Source of the DNA: Hypomesus transpacificus
Taxonomy: Eukaryota > Chordata > Actinopteri > Osmeriformes > Osmeridae
Length of the DNA stretch: 64,000 nt
Direction of reading: 5' to 3'
Assembly (NCBI RefSeq): GCF_021917145.1
Contig: NC_061060.1
Span: 10,069,053 to 10,133,052, forward strand
A program made the translations under genes and the position numbers. A model generated the notes under the pieces. The model was not told where the DNA came from. It made no database searches and saw only the letters and a list, made by a program, of their open reading frames with translations. Below, in pieces: positions 1 to 11,475 of the stretch (the first letter of the stretch is position 1; each line of letters begins with the position of its first letter).

Positions 1-1827
1 TGGTCTCAAAAATACATGGTTTTGCTGTGCTCAGCAAAACCATGTAAAATACGGAGTACCACAGGGTTCAGTTTTAGGCCCTCTGTTATTTTCACTCTAT
101 ATGTTGCCTTTTTCACTCTATATGTTGCCTTCCGGGTTGAAAACTTGGATGACTGCAAATTTCCTTCTTCTTAATTCGGATAAAACCGAGGTTCAAATTT
201 TTGGTCCGAAAAAACACCGAAATAATTTATCCCATCTAACCTTAGACTTAGACGGCGTCAAAGTACCTCAAAGCCAGCTGGTAAAAAATCTGGGAGTCAC
301 AATGGACCCAGACCTTTCGTTTGAGTACCATATTAAGCAAATCACCAGAACAGCATTTTTCCATCTACGTAATATTGCCAAAATACGAAAATTCCTCTCA
401 AAGGATGATGCTGAAAAACTAATACATGCTTTTGTTACGTCCCGATTGGACTACTGCAATGTGTTGTTCTCTGGCCTCCCAATTACCTACCTAAAAAACT
501 TACAGCGGGTGCAAAATGCTGCTGCTAGACTATTGACTAAAACTAGAAAGTTTGATCATATAACATCGACTCTTATCTCTTTACACTGACTCCCTATCCA
601 AGCCAGAGCTGATTTCAAAGTTCTACTACTAACTTACAAATCTCTGCATGGATTGGCACCACTGTACCTCTCCGGTCTCCTTGCACCCTATTGCCCCGCA
701 AGGACTCTAAGATCTCAAAATGCCGGCTATCTGGTAATACCCAAAGTTAAGAAAAAAACTACTGGAGGTAGGGCGTGCTCATATAGAGCACCTCTTCTTT
801 GGAACAAATTACCCATCTCAATTAAGGAAGCTGATACTGTCTCGACATTTAAAACTAGATTAAAAACGTTCTTGTTTAGTCAATTCTATGATTGTTAAAG
901 GGAAGTATGTGTGTACTTTCTATGTAAACCTGGGGTGTGTGCTTGCCTATGTGTGTATCACATGTAACTTTTAAATTTTAATTATAGCTTATGTTCACAT
1001 TGCCCAGCTAGATGTTACAAATAAAGTAAACCTGTTACTGTATATTGTAAGTATTATTATTATAGTTCCGTTGCTGTATATTGTTACTGTTATAGTTTTT
1101 ATTAATAGTTGGAGACAACGGGGGACTGGTTGTTTTCATCCTTATTCGTATAAGTATAACCTACTTTAGAGTTCTTTCCCCTGGAACAGATTTCATGTTC
1201 CAACTGAGGGGGGCTGTCGTTGTTTTGGTGTGTGGGGCTGCATCAAATACCCTTTTTGCTCTGTTAAATTGCTGCACTAGTCCACACTTGACCGGTGGGG
1301 ATCTCATTCTATTATGACTGTAACTGTTAGCTGCTCCTGGCATTCTCTAATCCCTGCTCTCCTCTCTGTCCCCCCCCCACACATTCCCTGTGGTGTGGGG
1401 GGTTTGAGCTGTCAGGACCTGCTTGGTCGTCGGTCTGCCTACGCTGAACCAGGTCGTCACCCGGAATCCAGTCTCCATGACGGCCAACAGCGAGTTTCCC
1501 GGTCCCATCCAACGTCTATAAAGCCGAACAATGGATTTTGGTGTTTCAAAACCCATTGACACTGTATGACTATGTTTAGCTTGTGTTCTGCTCCTCTCTC
1601 TTACCAACCGTCTCTGGAGGAGGGGATCCCTCTCTGAATTGCTCCTCCCAAGGTTTCTTCCATTTTTTCTCCCGGTGGGAGTTTTTCTGGGAGTTTTTCC
1701 TTGTCTTCCTTGAGGGTTTAGGTTGGTTGAGGGGCAGTTCTATGGGCGCATGTGAAGCCCTCTGTGACATGCTTGCGTGTAAAAAGGGCTATACAAATAA
1801 ATTTGATTTGATTTGATTTGATTTGAC
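1..1827 (+). mobile_element. L2-type LINE, 3' part, inactive
   Basis: This is the 3' part of an L2-like non-LTR retrotransposon cut by the window edge. Translation from about base 51 gives the reverse transcriptase signature YGVPQGSVLGPLLF. The reading then jumps to WMTANFLLLNSDKTEV, so the segment that should carry the catalytic YADD motif is missing. A 20-base direct repeat (90-109 and 111-130) marks the junction. The C-terminal part (RLDYCNVLFSGLP, then LAPLYLSGLLAPYCPARTLRS) continues to a stop at 896-898. It is interrupted once at 587-589, where TGA replaces the usual Trp codon in SLHWLP. The 3' UTR runs to an ATTTG pentamer array at about 1803-1827, the usual L2 tail. The copy cannot make an active enzyme. 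Family assignment is from remembered L2/Maui proteins. Confidence 0.88.
1803..1827 (+). repeat. (ATTTG)n 3' tail of the L2 LINE
   Basis: Five tandem copies of a TTTGA/ATTTG pentamer directly follow the sequence GGGCTATACAAATAAA. Short tandem tails of this kind define the 3' end of L2-clade LINEs, so this fixes the right boundary of the element and its plus orientation. Confidence 0.85.
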
Positions 1828-4800
1828 TGAGGAGCTCTCTGATCTGTAGTAATGGTTGAAAATCCATGTTTTAATTGAAGGGCCTGGATCCTGTCAGCCT
1901 CACTAACCCAGTCAGTTGCATTAAAAAGTAATTTTCAAGTCAGTAAGAGGAATTGTAATAATATCCACATGTTTGTGAGTATGGATGATCATGAAATATG
2001 AATCTGCCTTCAAAGACATGTTCTGGAACTCCTGATTACAGTTTGATGATAAGCTTCCATCAGGCTCTAGAAAAAAGTTGATGTGTTTTGTTTGTTCAAA
2101 CTTCTTGGCACCTGGTAGCCAGACTAAGTCGAGTTCATCCCATTTGCTTTGACCAACAGATCACCCTTAGTTTCCATGCCATCAGTCCAAGTGGCAACGA
2201 GAGACAGTTGCCAGGGTAGGCCAAGAAGTGACAGGGTACATTTCAGGACAGTCCAAACTTAACATAATCCCTCTCAAACCCCTCATCATTCCTGAGCTGG
2301 CTAAACACATCTGACAGACACTCTGCCTTCTCTCTCTACATCTAAGATTAGGTTATGATTACTTTGTTTGCATTCCTCGCCGCTGGTCTTACTAGCTTTT
2401 TCGTAGCAATTTTTTCCCTCTGCATTTTGAGTGTGCTGCCAAACTGCCATGACCTCATGCGGAGGGAGAGGCAGGGCTGGACACGTACCCTCCAGGACCT
2501 GCAGGAGTACCAGGGACCAGCGGGAGGAAGAGATAGCAAGGGGGGGGGAGATGAGGAGAGACCAGAGATGGGAGGAGAGAGAGGTGGGAGGACGATATAC
2601 CAGAGATATAAGAGAAAGGGAGTAGGAAAGTGAGAGGACATAAAATAGAGAGAAAGGGAGGAAGAGGAGGGCTGAGACTGAGATAGGAGAGAAAATGGGA
2701 GGAGAGAGAAAGGGGAATAGGAGAGACCAGAGATAGTAGGGGGGGGCAGATCAAGCAAGAGGAAAGGAACACGGGGAAGGCATGGTTGAGACAGAGACCT
2801 TCTCAGGCAAATGTGTACACGCGAGATGGAATGGAGGGAATGAATGATGGGGATGTCTTTTGATGAGAGAATGAGTGGGATACGGAAGTCAAAAAGATAT
2901 CTGGATGATAAAAGGGGGACATGAAATCCTGGCGTGCTGGAGAGGTGGAACAGAAAGGGGACATTGTGTTCAGAGCGCCACACTTAAGGAGCTCCACTCT
3001 GGAGGCTCCAGATTCCCAGACGTACCATAAAGGATCTGAGTGACCGAGGGGCTCGGCTGCAACAGGGGTCAGCAGCTCTCGCTATTGTCGTAAAAGGGTC
3101 TTTCTACATTTGTAAGGCCCAGATCAGTGGCATGAATCTGAAGCCAATTACAGGATTAAAGAGTACAGCAAAAGCCCTGTGATCTTGTTAATAATCCCTG
3201 TTTGCTTGGAGAACTGTTGCAAGGGCCGTTTGTATGTCAGCTGATTGATTACACAAGGCCCTGGCTGAGGCCCTCCATGGGCCAGTGTATGGGCATGTGT
3301 GTGTCGTGTGTGTGTGTCGTGTGTGTAAGAGGTGTTGAGGGTACTCCACAGGAGGGATGCTGACCACTGTAGAGGTTGTTTCCTCACTATTGTTTGAAAT
3401 ATAATGTTCTCATTACAACCGGCTACACGCTTAATGAGATTTACTGGTCTTTAATTTCACAGTACTACAGTATCTGTTTAATCTCGTCCAACTCCCCTCA
3501 ATTTGTCTATAAGTAACCGCTTACAGGGGATGAACAGGGTGTTTTTACTGTATGGACCAGCAGACTTTGACTTGTGCTTTCCTCTGCAGCCATTTCCATG
3601 GAAGTTTGAGGTATGCCTACTTGCACATACCCAACGTGAACTCACTCATCTGGAATCTTTACTGTTTCCTCCCGGCAGAGTTAGCTTTGTCCTCAACCCC
3701 CTGCCAGTCATGAGATATATTAACAAACCCTAAACAAACACAGAACGGTAAAGAGAAGAAAACGCCATGTCAGAGTTGATGACTTACAACACACAATTTG
3801 TGCTTTCAAACTCTGTTTCGGCCAATTAATTTTCCCTTTTCTGCTGGCATGGGTTGACAGACTAATAAGGTTGTCAGTGAAAAGTGTTCACAGGGAAATG
3901 ATGGAGACAGCCATGTCCCCTGAGAGGAGGGGGGCTCTGTTTGCTTAACTGAATCATCTAGGAAAGAGTGAGCGTGGGGAGAGAGGGGAGAAGAGAGGGC
4001 CATGAGGCCACTGACCCACAGGACCTGTGTTTGAAGAGTTGTTTTCCACAGTTTACAGGGAGCAACCACTTTCTCCCCAAGAAAGCTTTCACTTTCTCTG
4101 TCAGGTCAGGCGCGAATTCTGGAACAACTGATCCACTGTGGTCTGAAAAGGAGAACAGATTCCTGCAGAATTCCAGACCAGGAACCTGTTTTTACAGCAT
4201 CTCATCAGGGCCCCATAATCACAGACTGTGGGAAGGAGGTACACCACTATAAAGTGAGAACCCCTACAATACAGAATAAATGCATTGAAAACAATGCTAC
4301 ATTGTCTCGAATAAATCCTTTAAATATCTAATTTTAAAAAATTAATGAGGAAGATCTGATCCCTCCATGACCGGACATCACTAGATCAGATGTTTGATTC
4401 AACAGACAATGCCAGAAAGTGAGCGAAATGTGAGATGAAAAACTGGATGAAAAATATGTAACAGAAGAAGACAGAAGAAGAGGAATCTACGGAAGAGAGG
4501 AAGGAATCCTGGTGCTATCATGCTAAACACACAGAGGAAATCTGTCTTTCTTGCTCTCTATTTCTCCCTCTCTGGTGCGCTCCCTCCCACTGCGACACTG
4601 TTAATGTTTGCCCACAGCCGAACTGATATCATCGGTGAACTCGGCTTGGCAGCAGTCTTACACATTTACACCTCCCTAGCCAGCCCCACCTGTCTCCATT
4701 TCAGTCTCCACAACAGGAAAGGACCTTCTTCGAACCTCAGAAATCGAACTACTACAAGCCAATGGGTTATCATTATGGAGGCAGGGGAATAGATACAAGC

Positions 4801-5880
4801 AAAGCAGTCTAGTTCATCACCAATGCAGCAGTGGTCCAGTATTCAAAACAGCAGAATACCAGCAGGAAAAAAAATCTATGAACAAAGGAGACTGTCAGCT
4901 GAGGCATCCTCAGGGGTGCCATGAAGACTTCAAAAAAGAGTTGAAGGGAGTGTGATTGGTGTAAACTTCTGGTAGTTGTGACATTCACAGTGAGGACACC
5001 AATGCTCATTAAGGTACAACAGCACATTGTGTTGAGGTCTTGTCTTGTATCCTCACTGGCAGATTCCACGGCATTCCTCAAAGTGCCGTACTTGTGAGCG
5101 AGACCTCTGCTTAACTATTAGTGAACCTGGAGCACTTAAAGCTCCAAGAATTTCAAAGGTTTACAAAGACCTGAGAGTAAGTAAGATTGAGAGAGGTCAA
5201 GGTGAGGGAGAAAAACTGACAACAGAGATGGCAGGATTGGGGATAAACTCCCTCATCAACATGCCAAAACATCTGTGGAATCTTTATGCCCACAGCTTAA
5301 AATCACTCTTCTAATGATGCCTACTTAATCTAATTTATGAAAAGCAATTTATGTTCAGGTGCCAATTATTAGAATCCATTGTAGTTGCAAATTAATCTAG
5401 GTTAAAGACTGATAAAACCACACTGATTATGGTTCAGGTTTTTAATTACACAATTTGATACACTGTGTTAGGAACATATTTATACAAATAATACCCGATG
5501 CAACACAATACACAATACACTTTTATACTCATCTGTATTTTTTAAGGAAGTGTTCTTGAAGTGATGTTCTGATAAACAAATTGCAACTCCTGGCTCAATC
5601 AAAAGGCTTTGTGACAGCCTACTGAAACTTGAGGCATTGAAAAGAAAGTAACAAATTCAAACCAGCAATCGATGGACCTAATTTTACGTGATGCCACATC
5701 ATAACCTGAGGATCTTGTTGAAAGTTTTCGTCCTCCTCCTATCTTCTATTTAGTACGTTTGCCCAGTTCAGACACGCTACATTTTTTTGTCAAACGGAGG
5801 CGCTAGGACCTTGAGGGAGGGCGCATCAACATTTCTTTTCAGTTACATTTGCACTTATTTTGTCGGTTTTGAGAACTGAG
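1828..5880. other. Intergenic DNA, no gene recognised
   Basis: I found no conserved protein here. The stretch holds a purine-rich tract (about 2520-2960), a short GTGTGTC repeat (about 3298-3330) and unique AT-rich sequence. A small open frame at 2355-2633 (+) begins with a hydrophobic segment and is discussed as a finding. The remaining frames are short and look random. Confidence 0.6.
2520..2960 (+). repeat. Polypurine (GA/GGA-rich) tract
   Basis: About 440 bases are dominated by A and G on the plus strand, mostly irregular GAGA, GGAGG and AGAGAA units with one run of nine G. This composition opens long frames on the minus strand rich in Ser, Leu and Pro (the largest is 2348-2983), which are composition artefacts. 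Such tracts can form triplex DNA, but nothing here shows that they do. Confidence 0.8.
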
Positions 5881-6165
5881 CAGCCTGGCGACCTTCACAG
5901 AAGGAAAGTCACATTCATTACGAATAGACAGTAGTGTAAGAGCCTGCGGGACTAGCATCGTCCCTTAACTTTATTGGACAAGTATATTAACAAGCACGTT
6001 ATAGAAGTGAAAGACCCCCTCCGCTGGACGCATCAAAGAGATACCTGTCTGTCACGCACGAGATGAGGAAAAACTGGGACCTCAAAAAACACAGTCTCTT
6101 TGAAGGCTGTGAGGATGTGTACGGGATTTGAAGACTGGTTCCGTTAAGCTGTTTTTATCTTGGAG
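5880..6165 (+). other. prss23: Possible 5' non-coding exon of prss23
   Basis: A segment with more balanced base composition and CpGs than its surroundings ends in GGAG followed by a good donor, GTAAAC, at 6166. It lies about 1.8 kb upstream of the splice acceptor preceding the prss23 coding exon (AG at 7998-7999). PRSS23 genes have their whole coding region in one exon preceded by untranslated exon(s), so this is a natural candidate. The left boundary is a guess; transcript data would decide. Confidence 0.35.
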
Positions 6166-7321
6166 GTAAACTTTTATCCTGAAATGATTTTCAATATGGT
6201 TCTTATTTTGAACAGTGATTACATGCTGAAGGCTATACCTATACCCCTGTGAATGGCAAACATAAAAAAACGGATTAACATAGGATTTTTTTAACACCAG
6301 ATGTATGCCACTAACCTCAAATTTGATTTAGGATGTACCCCATGAGTTTAGTCTTGAAATAACGTTCTCCAACAGACCTTTCCCCAACACCAAGTATTTG
6401 GTTTCCCACATTAGGAATGTTTTTGCATCACAAAAGTGACAGGGCAAGGTAAATATTGACCATTGGCTCTTCTAACAAGGACTGAGGCACAAACTACTGC
6501 TGCATCCACTGATTACAAAGAGAACAACAACCAAACACCAAGTGGAGGACAAAGCCTAATGCTGGAATGCGGTTAGGGCTAGGGATTCTGGTTGTTTCCC
6601 AGAAAATAAAATAAAAAACGTAATCTACATTCACATCATGCAGTGCCATTTTTATGCATTGACAGAGGTGTGATGTAAAAAAAAAAAGCCTATTTCGAAA
6701 TGTCATGTCAAATACAAGTCAATAATTGTTTAGAATAGTATTTAACTGTGAACATGGGTGCAGAGGATCACATTTAATATTAGTTATCTTCTGTTACATT
6801 GATGTCTGATAGGTTAGATCAGTCACTCAGATCACGGTGGCGTGGATGGGGGTGTTTGGGGAGTTGTTCTGACTGCTAACCTTCAGTTAACCATGAACAT
6901 AGAGTCACTAAATAATCCATAAGGACCCAAACACTTTTGAGTAAATGTATCATCTTTGTCATGTCATGTTAATATAGGGTAGTGGTGTCTTTCTGAGGTA
7001 ACTACTCCACCTCACTCCTGCTCGTTATAAGGAGAAGCCTCTCTATGCTGCTCCATGCCTCAACTTGTCTCCTTTGGCTTTCAAACACCTGCTCTCTGCT
7101 TTGCCACTAGAGCCTGAGGGTCCATAGTCTTCTAAGGCCTATTTGGTTTCCCCCGGTTGCTGTAAACCTGTGGAACACACACACACACATTCTGGAAAGT
7201 TGGTAATGTTTGATGGAAGACTCAGCCTTGCCTCAAAGTGCAATCATAAATAAGATTGGAGACATCAATTGCTCTGCAGAGAGCAGTGGCAGTATACTGC
7301 TCACTTTCCTTCTTGTCACCC

Positions 7322-7352
<31 letters not shown>

Positions 7353-7999
7353 ACACACAGACATACCACAACTACAACCCCAACAACAAGTTTCAAATGT
7401 GAATATATATATTTAATGTATTTTCTTCTAATATTGGCATGCAAAGCATATCCAATTACCTATCTTATGATCTTTGTCCACTGCTACACATTGTTTTGCT
7501 GATTCTACACAGTAGTCTTAGTAAACTTTGGCTCCCAGTACACAGGGTTGACATTCTAGTACTTGTTAGCCTTTTGTGGCTCAGTTCAAAATCAAATTTT
7601 CAGTATAACCCACAGCATAGACAGGAACAAGGGGTGCATTGTTACCCTCTTAAAAGAGATGAAATTCAGACCTGCATTGCAACATGAGCCTGTGTGAGCT
7701 GATCTCATGTCTACAGTCTCTGCACACTGTGGGGAGTCAGAATCCACCTCTCATTGTGAGACAGGACAGATTTTACCATTTGTATTTTGCAAAGGTTTGT
7801 AAAACAACTTGAATAGATTGTTTGAATCATGGATACAGCCCACAGTTGTGTTTGATTAGTAATGATCTGTCTTGAAGCCTCATTGATCAACCTAAGTCCA
7901 AACAGCCTTGATTAATCTCAAACTTTCCTTGGAAGTCTTGTTTAGAATTTTGCATTGCTGTGAATAGTATGTTTGATTGTTTTCATTTTCTTGTTTTAG
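6166..7999 (+). other. prss23: Probable 5' UTR intron of prss23
   Basis: This is non-coding, AT-rich DNA between the candidate non-coding exon and the acceptor TTTTCTTGTTTTAG ending at 7999. It contains a run of 20 C followed by ten AC dinucleotides (7319-7358). No other gene was recognised. Confidence 0.4.
7319..7358 (+). repeat. C20 homopolymer plus (AC)10 microsatellite
   Basis: Twenty consecutive C are followed by ten AC dinucleotides. It is probably polymorphic and its length in the assembly may be unreliable. Confidence 0.95.
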
Positions 8000-8016
8000 T
8001 GTTGTCCGACACAACT

Positions 8017-9186
8017 ATGACACCACATGAAAACTGTAGCCCTCGTCTCTCACTCTCAGTCCTGGTCCTGTGGCTCCTCCTGCCCCTCTTGCTGTCATCC
8101 CGCCCCCCCCCTCATCAGCACCATGTCCACCTCCCCTCTCTGGTGCCCCATGCCCCTATGCCTCTGACCCGATCACGCTTCAGTGCTCATACTCAATTGG
8201 ACTTCACCACCCACTGCAATGCCAGCTGCTTCCACAAGGGCGAACAGGACAGTGACAGAGAGCACCTCACGGAGAAACTGGCATTTGAGACGTTGTATGC
8301 CGACGGTTCCCGCACCCTCACTGCTGTGGATGTGGAGGAGGAGGAGGAGTCTGAGGGTCCTGTCAGCCCTGTCCAGCCTCCTCCCAGGAGAGGACGGAGA
8401 ATTCTTGTTAAACACACACGTCAAAGGAGGCAGATCTATGGGGCAGATGGCCGTTTTAACATCCGTGGTGACCACTTCCTGTTGGACTACCCATTCTCAA
8501 CAGCGGTCAGGATCTCCACCGGCTGCACTGGAGTCCTTGTGTCCCAGCGTCACGTCCTCACAGCTGCTCACTGTGTGCACGATGGGATGGATTATGTCAA
8601 AGGGGCCCGTAAACTGAGAGTAGGCTTTCTGACCCCTCCCTCCATCAACGGCACCAAGCCTGGAGGCCAGACCCCCATCAAAAAGCCCCTGGTGCGCTGG
8701 GTCCATGTCAAGCGCACCCGTGTTCCTAAGGGCTGGATCCAGGGTCCCCAGGAGGTCAGCATGGATTTCGACTATGCCCTGCTGGAACTACGCTGGCCCC
8801 ACCGCCGGCCTTTCATGCGACTCTCCGTGGCTCCCTCCTTGGAGGACCTCGCCGGGAAGCGTATCCACTTCTCTGGCTTCGACAGTGACAGGCCTGGGGA
8901 GCTGGTCTATCGCTTCTGCCCTGTGGAGGATGAGTCCAACGACCTGATCTACCAGCACTGTGACGCCCGGCCAGGGGCCAGTGGCTCTGGGGTGTACGGC
9001 CGTGTGTGGGACAACGCCCTGGAGCGCTGGGAGAGAAAGGTGATCGGCATCTTTTCTGGACACCAGTGGCTGGAGATAGATGGAGAGAATCGAGACTACA
9101 ATGTGGCTGTGCGCTTCACCCCTCTTAAATTTGCCCAGATTTGCTACTGGGTGCATGGGAACCGCATGAACTGTAGTCAAAACTGA
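8017..9186 (+). CDS. prss23: Serine protease 23 (secreted trypsin-like protease)
   Basis: The single coding exon gives a 389-residue protein, close to human PRSS23 (383). I chose the ATG at 8017 because a splice acceptor ends at 7999, which puts the upstream in-frame ATG at 7960 in the intron. A hydrophobic signal segment lies at about residues 11-27. An acidic EEEEE stretch and a basic RQRRQIYG site (probable activation or processing cleavage) precede the protease domain. The catalytic triad is present: His185 in TAAHC, Asp252 in DYALLEL and Ser322 in GASGSGVY. The last motif replaces the usual GDSGG, as is normal for PRSS23. The long basic insert of PRSS35 and its Ser-to-Thr change are absent, so PRSS23 is favoured over PRSS35. 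It is expected to be extracellular; substrates of this family are poorly known. It converges on cfl1. Confidence 0.92.
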   Translation: MTPHENCSPRLSLSVLVLWLLLPLLLSSRPPPHQHHVHLPSLVPHAPMPLTRSRFSAHTQLDFTTHCNASCFHKGEQDSDREHLTEKLAFETLYADGSRTLTAVDVEEEEESEGPVSPVQPPPRRGRRILVKHTRQRRQIYGADGRFNIRGDHFLLDYPFSTAVRISTGCTGVLVSQRHVLTAAHCVHDGMDYVKGARKLRVGFLTPPSINGTKPGGQTPIKKPLVRWVHVKRTRVPKGWIQGPQEVSMDFDYALLELRWPHRRPFMRLSVAPSLEDLAGKRIHFSGFDSDRPGELVYRFCPVEDESNDLIYQHCDARPGASGSGVYGRVWDNALERWERKVIGIFSGHQWLEIDGENRDYNVAVRFTPLKFAQICYWVHGNRMNCSQN

Positions 9187-10275
9187 GAGAGATGGCTGGA
9201 CTAAAACAGGATGAAGGCTTTGAAGACGCTGATGAAAGTAATTAAAATAAGCACAAAGGAAACATGAGGAAGAGAACAGGCTTCCTTTTTACTTTAACAA
9301 AGGACACAATTGAAAATGGATTTAATCCTAATTAAGATTTAAAATCTAAAATACTATGTAAGAAAACTGTTGCTTCTTGTCCTGAAAATTCAAGAATGTT
9401 CCTTCTGGATCTGATTTCGTTCCTTAAAGTATTTCTGTCTCAGATGAACTAGTCACAGTGACAGTGTCCTTTCACACGTCTGCCAACAGACGAGTCATCG
9501 CAGCAGCCTTTTATGCACTTTTCCTCACGGTCAGACTTAGAACACTGAGTCAGAGTTTCCACCATATTAAATCTCTTTCACAAGTTGAAACACACTGATA
9601 CATCTTTTACATTTGCTCTGTGTGACTCCTGTAGCATTAGAGACTAACTGTGGACGTATCAGTTTAGGACTCTTCTATGATGTAATAACACAGCAGCATT
9701 ATCTTCAAGCTCTTGGAATAACATACTTGGTTGTAGAGTTTAATATACAATCAGATATGGGGAGGGAGGGCAGGTTTCTGTATGTGATGTTGAATGTGTT
9801 GAAGGTCACCAGTAAAATAATAACTCATCTGTCACCCAATGGTCCCCCTCAAAGATATACCTACAAAATACCACTAACAGTGTGCACAGCATACTAACAC
9901 AAGTCTTGATACAGCATCATGTCAGTAGGTTGCAAAAAGATAAGATGTATTTTAATGACATGAATTGATGAATAAATGGATGGATGTGTGAACAAGTTGA
10001 TGGATGGAGAAAGAAACGGCAAAATGGTTATCTGGAGTTTTGAGTGACACTCAGTATGTGTACTGAGTACTTTTTATTACACTTTTTTGCAGATTGGAGG
10101 GATATCAGATTGTTGATAATTTTATTTTTGGTAAATACTTCTATTTTAATAAACTAAGTTCTATAACATTGATGGTGTTGAAACAATTGTCTATTGTGAA
10201 TGGTATCCAGTCTGATGTGAACATGGGGCGCCCCCCTGTGGTCAAAATGTCTTGAATAAAACAGGCATTTAAACG
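9187..10275 (+). other. prss23: prss23 3' UTR
   Basis: AT-rich non-coding sequence follows the stop codon, with AATAAA signals at 10148-10153 and 10255-10260. The second lies about 370 bases before the cfl1 poly(A) signal on the opposite strand, so the two genes are tail to tail. The exact 3' end is inferred. Confidence 0.55.
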
Positions 10276-10625
10276 TGAGCCCTCAAATGGAATGTGACAG
10301 TTTAATAAAAATTAAAGTATCACTGCTCACAAATTGACAATTGTTCAAAGTTTTGAAACATGCTTTAAAGGTCATAGGTGTATGTCAGTTTAGTCCCTAA
10401 TTAGCAACAAGTACACCCCTAAACTGCTTTTCTAGATGATTTTATATGCCTATTTAGTAGAAAAACTGTGAAAATTACCTGTTGAGGCTGCAGGTCTATC
10501 AATTCACACATTTAAGTTGCCAAAACAAGACAGCCATTTAATCAACCCGCGTGACAACTTGTTACATTTCAATATATTTCAACAAAACAGAAAATAGAAC
10601 AAACAAGTCAGTAGTTTAGTGCCTT

Positions 10626-11475
10626 TTTATTAGAGATAAGGAGACGATACAAAACATCCACCATTCAATATCAGTCCAAGCTCTGTTCAAATACATCGCT
10701 CCCCATCTGACTTCCAGACCCCCGCTTTAGACTTCTAACCCACTGGATCCTGTTTAACAAATAAGGAATGTGTTCAATTACTACATCAATGCCATGGTTT
10801 TCTTGTAACTCAAAATAAAAAAACTGGAATCACTTCACTTTTGGAATTTTCATGTTCGACAAAATAAATTTTAAAAAGCAACAGTGTTCCCCCAGAGAAG
10901 GTTGTGACATACCTTGTGCAATCAGTTAATTGTTTTTTGTACTTCACCTAGTCTCAACGACACACACTTAGAAAACTGTACTAGAAGTTTGGCAAGCAAA
11001 AACAATAAGGGATTTGAATAATTAAAAGACAGTATCTTTCAGGATTCAATAGTTGGAGTTGGAATTGTAACAGCTGTCTGTTCCTTTGTCTGCATTCTTC
11101 ATTAATATGGATCTTCATTCAAATCTTCATTCAAACCCAGAAAGAACAAGACCCTGTCTTCAAACATTTACATTTTGTGTGTTTGATTATCATCATCCTT
11201 CATCAATTCTTTTTCTTTTTTACAATTGTTTTTTTTTCTTTTTCTCCTTTGTGTGTTTTTTTTTGTTCATGTTCATTATGTTTTGAAGTGGAAGGACAGT
11301 CTACGGTTTTGGAATTTGAAAACTGTCACTTTCCAACCCCCCACCCACAATATCCCACCCCAACAGTCCCACAATTATCCTGGTCCTGCATTGCCCTCCT
11401 CCACACCATACTGGAATGAACAACCAATCCCCTCAGATGTGTCTGGTAGGCCTCTAATGAAGCCTGGAGCTAGAT
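10626..11475 (-). other. cfl1: cfl1 3' UTR
   Basis: The sequence downstream of the cofilin stop on the minus strand extends to TTTATT at 10626-10631, which reads AATAAA on that strand. It contains T-rich and A-rich stretches and no other gene. A UTR of about 850 bases is inferred from the signal only. Confidence 0.6.

Noticed and set aside
2348-2983. 211-codon minus-strand frame rich in Ser, Leu and Pro
   Set aside because: It is the complement of the polypurine tract, with low-complexity residues and no domain or homology.
8173-8617. Frames on both strands overlapping prss23 (8183-8617 + and 8173-8475 -)
   Set aside because: They are shadows of the prss23 coding exon, whose own frame carries the full protease.
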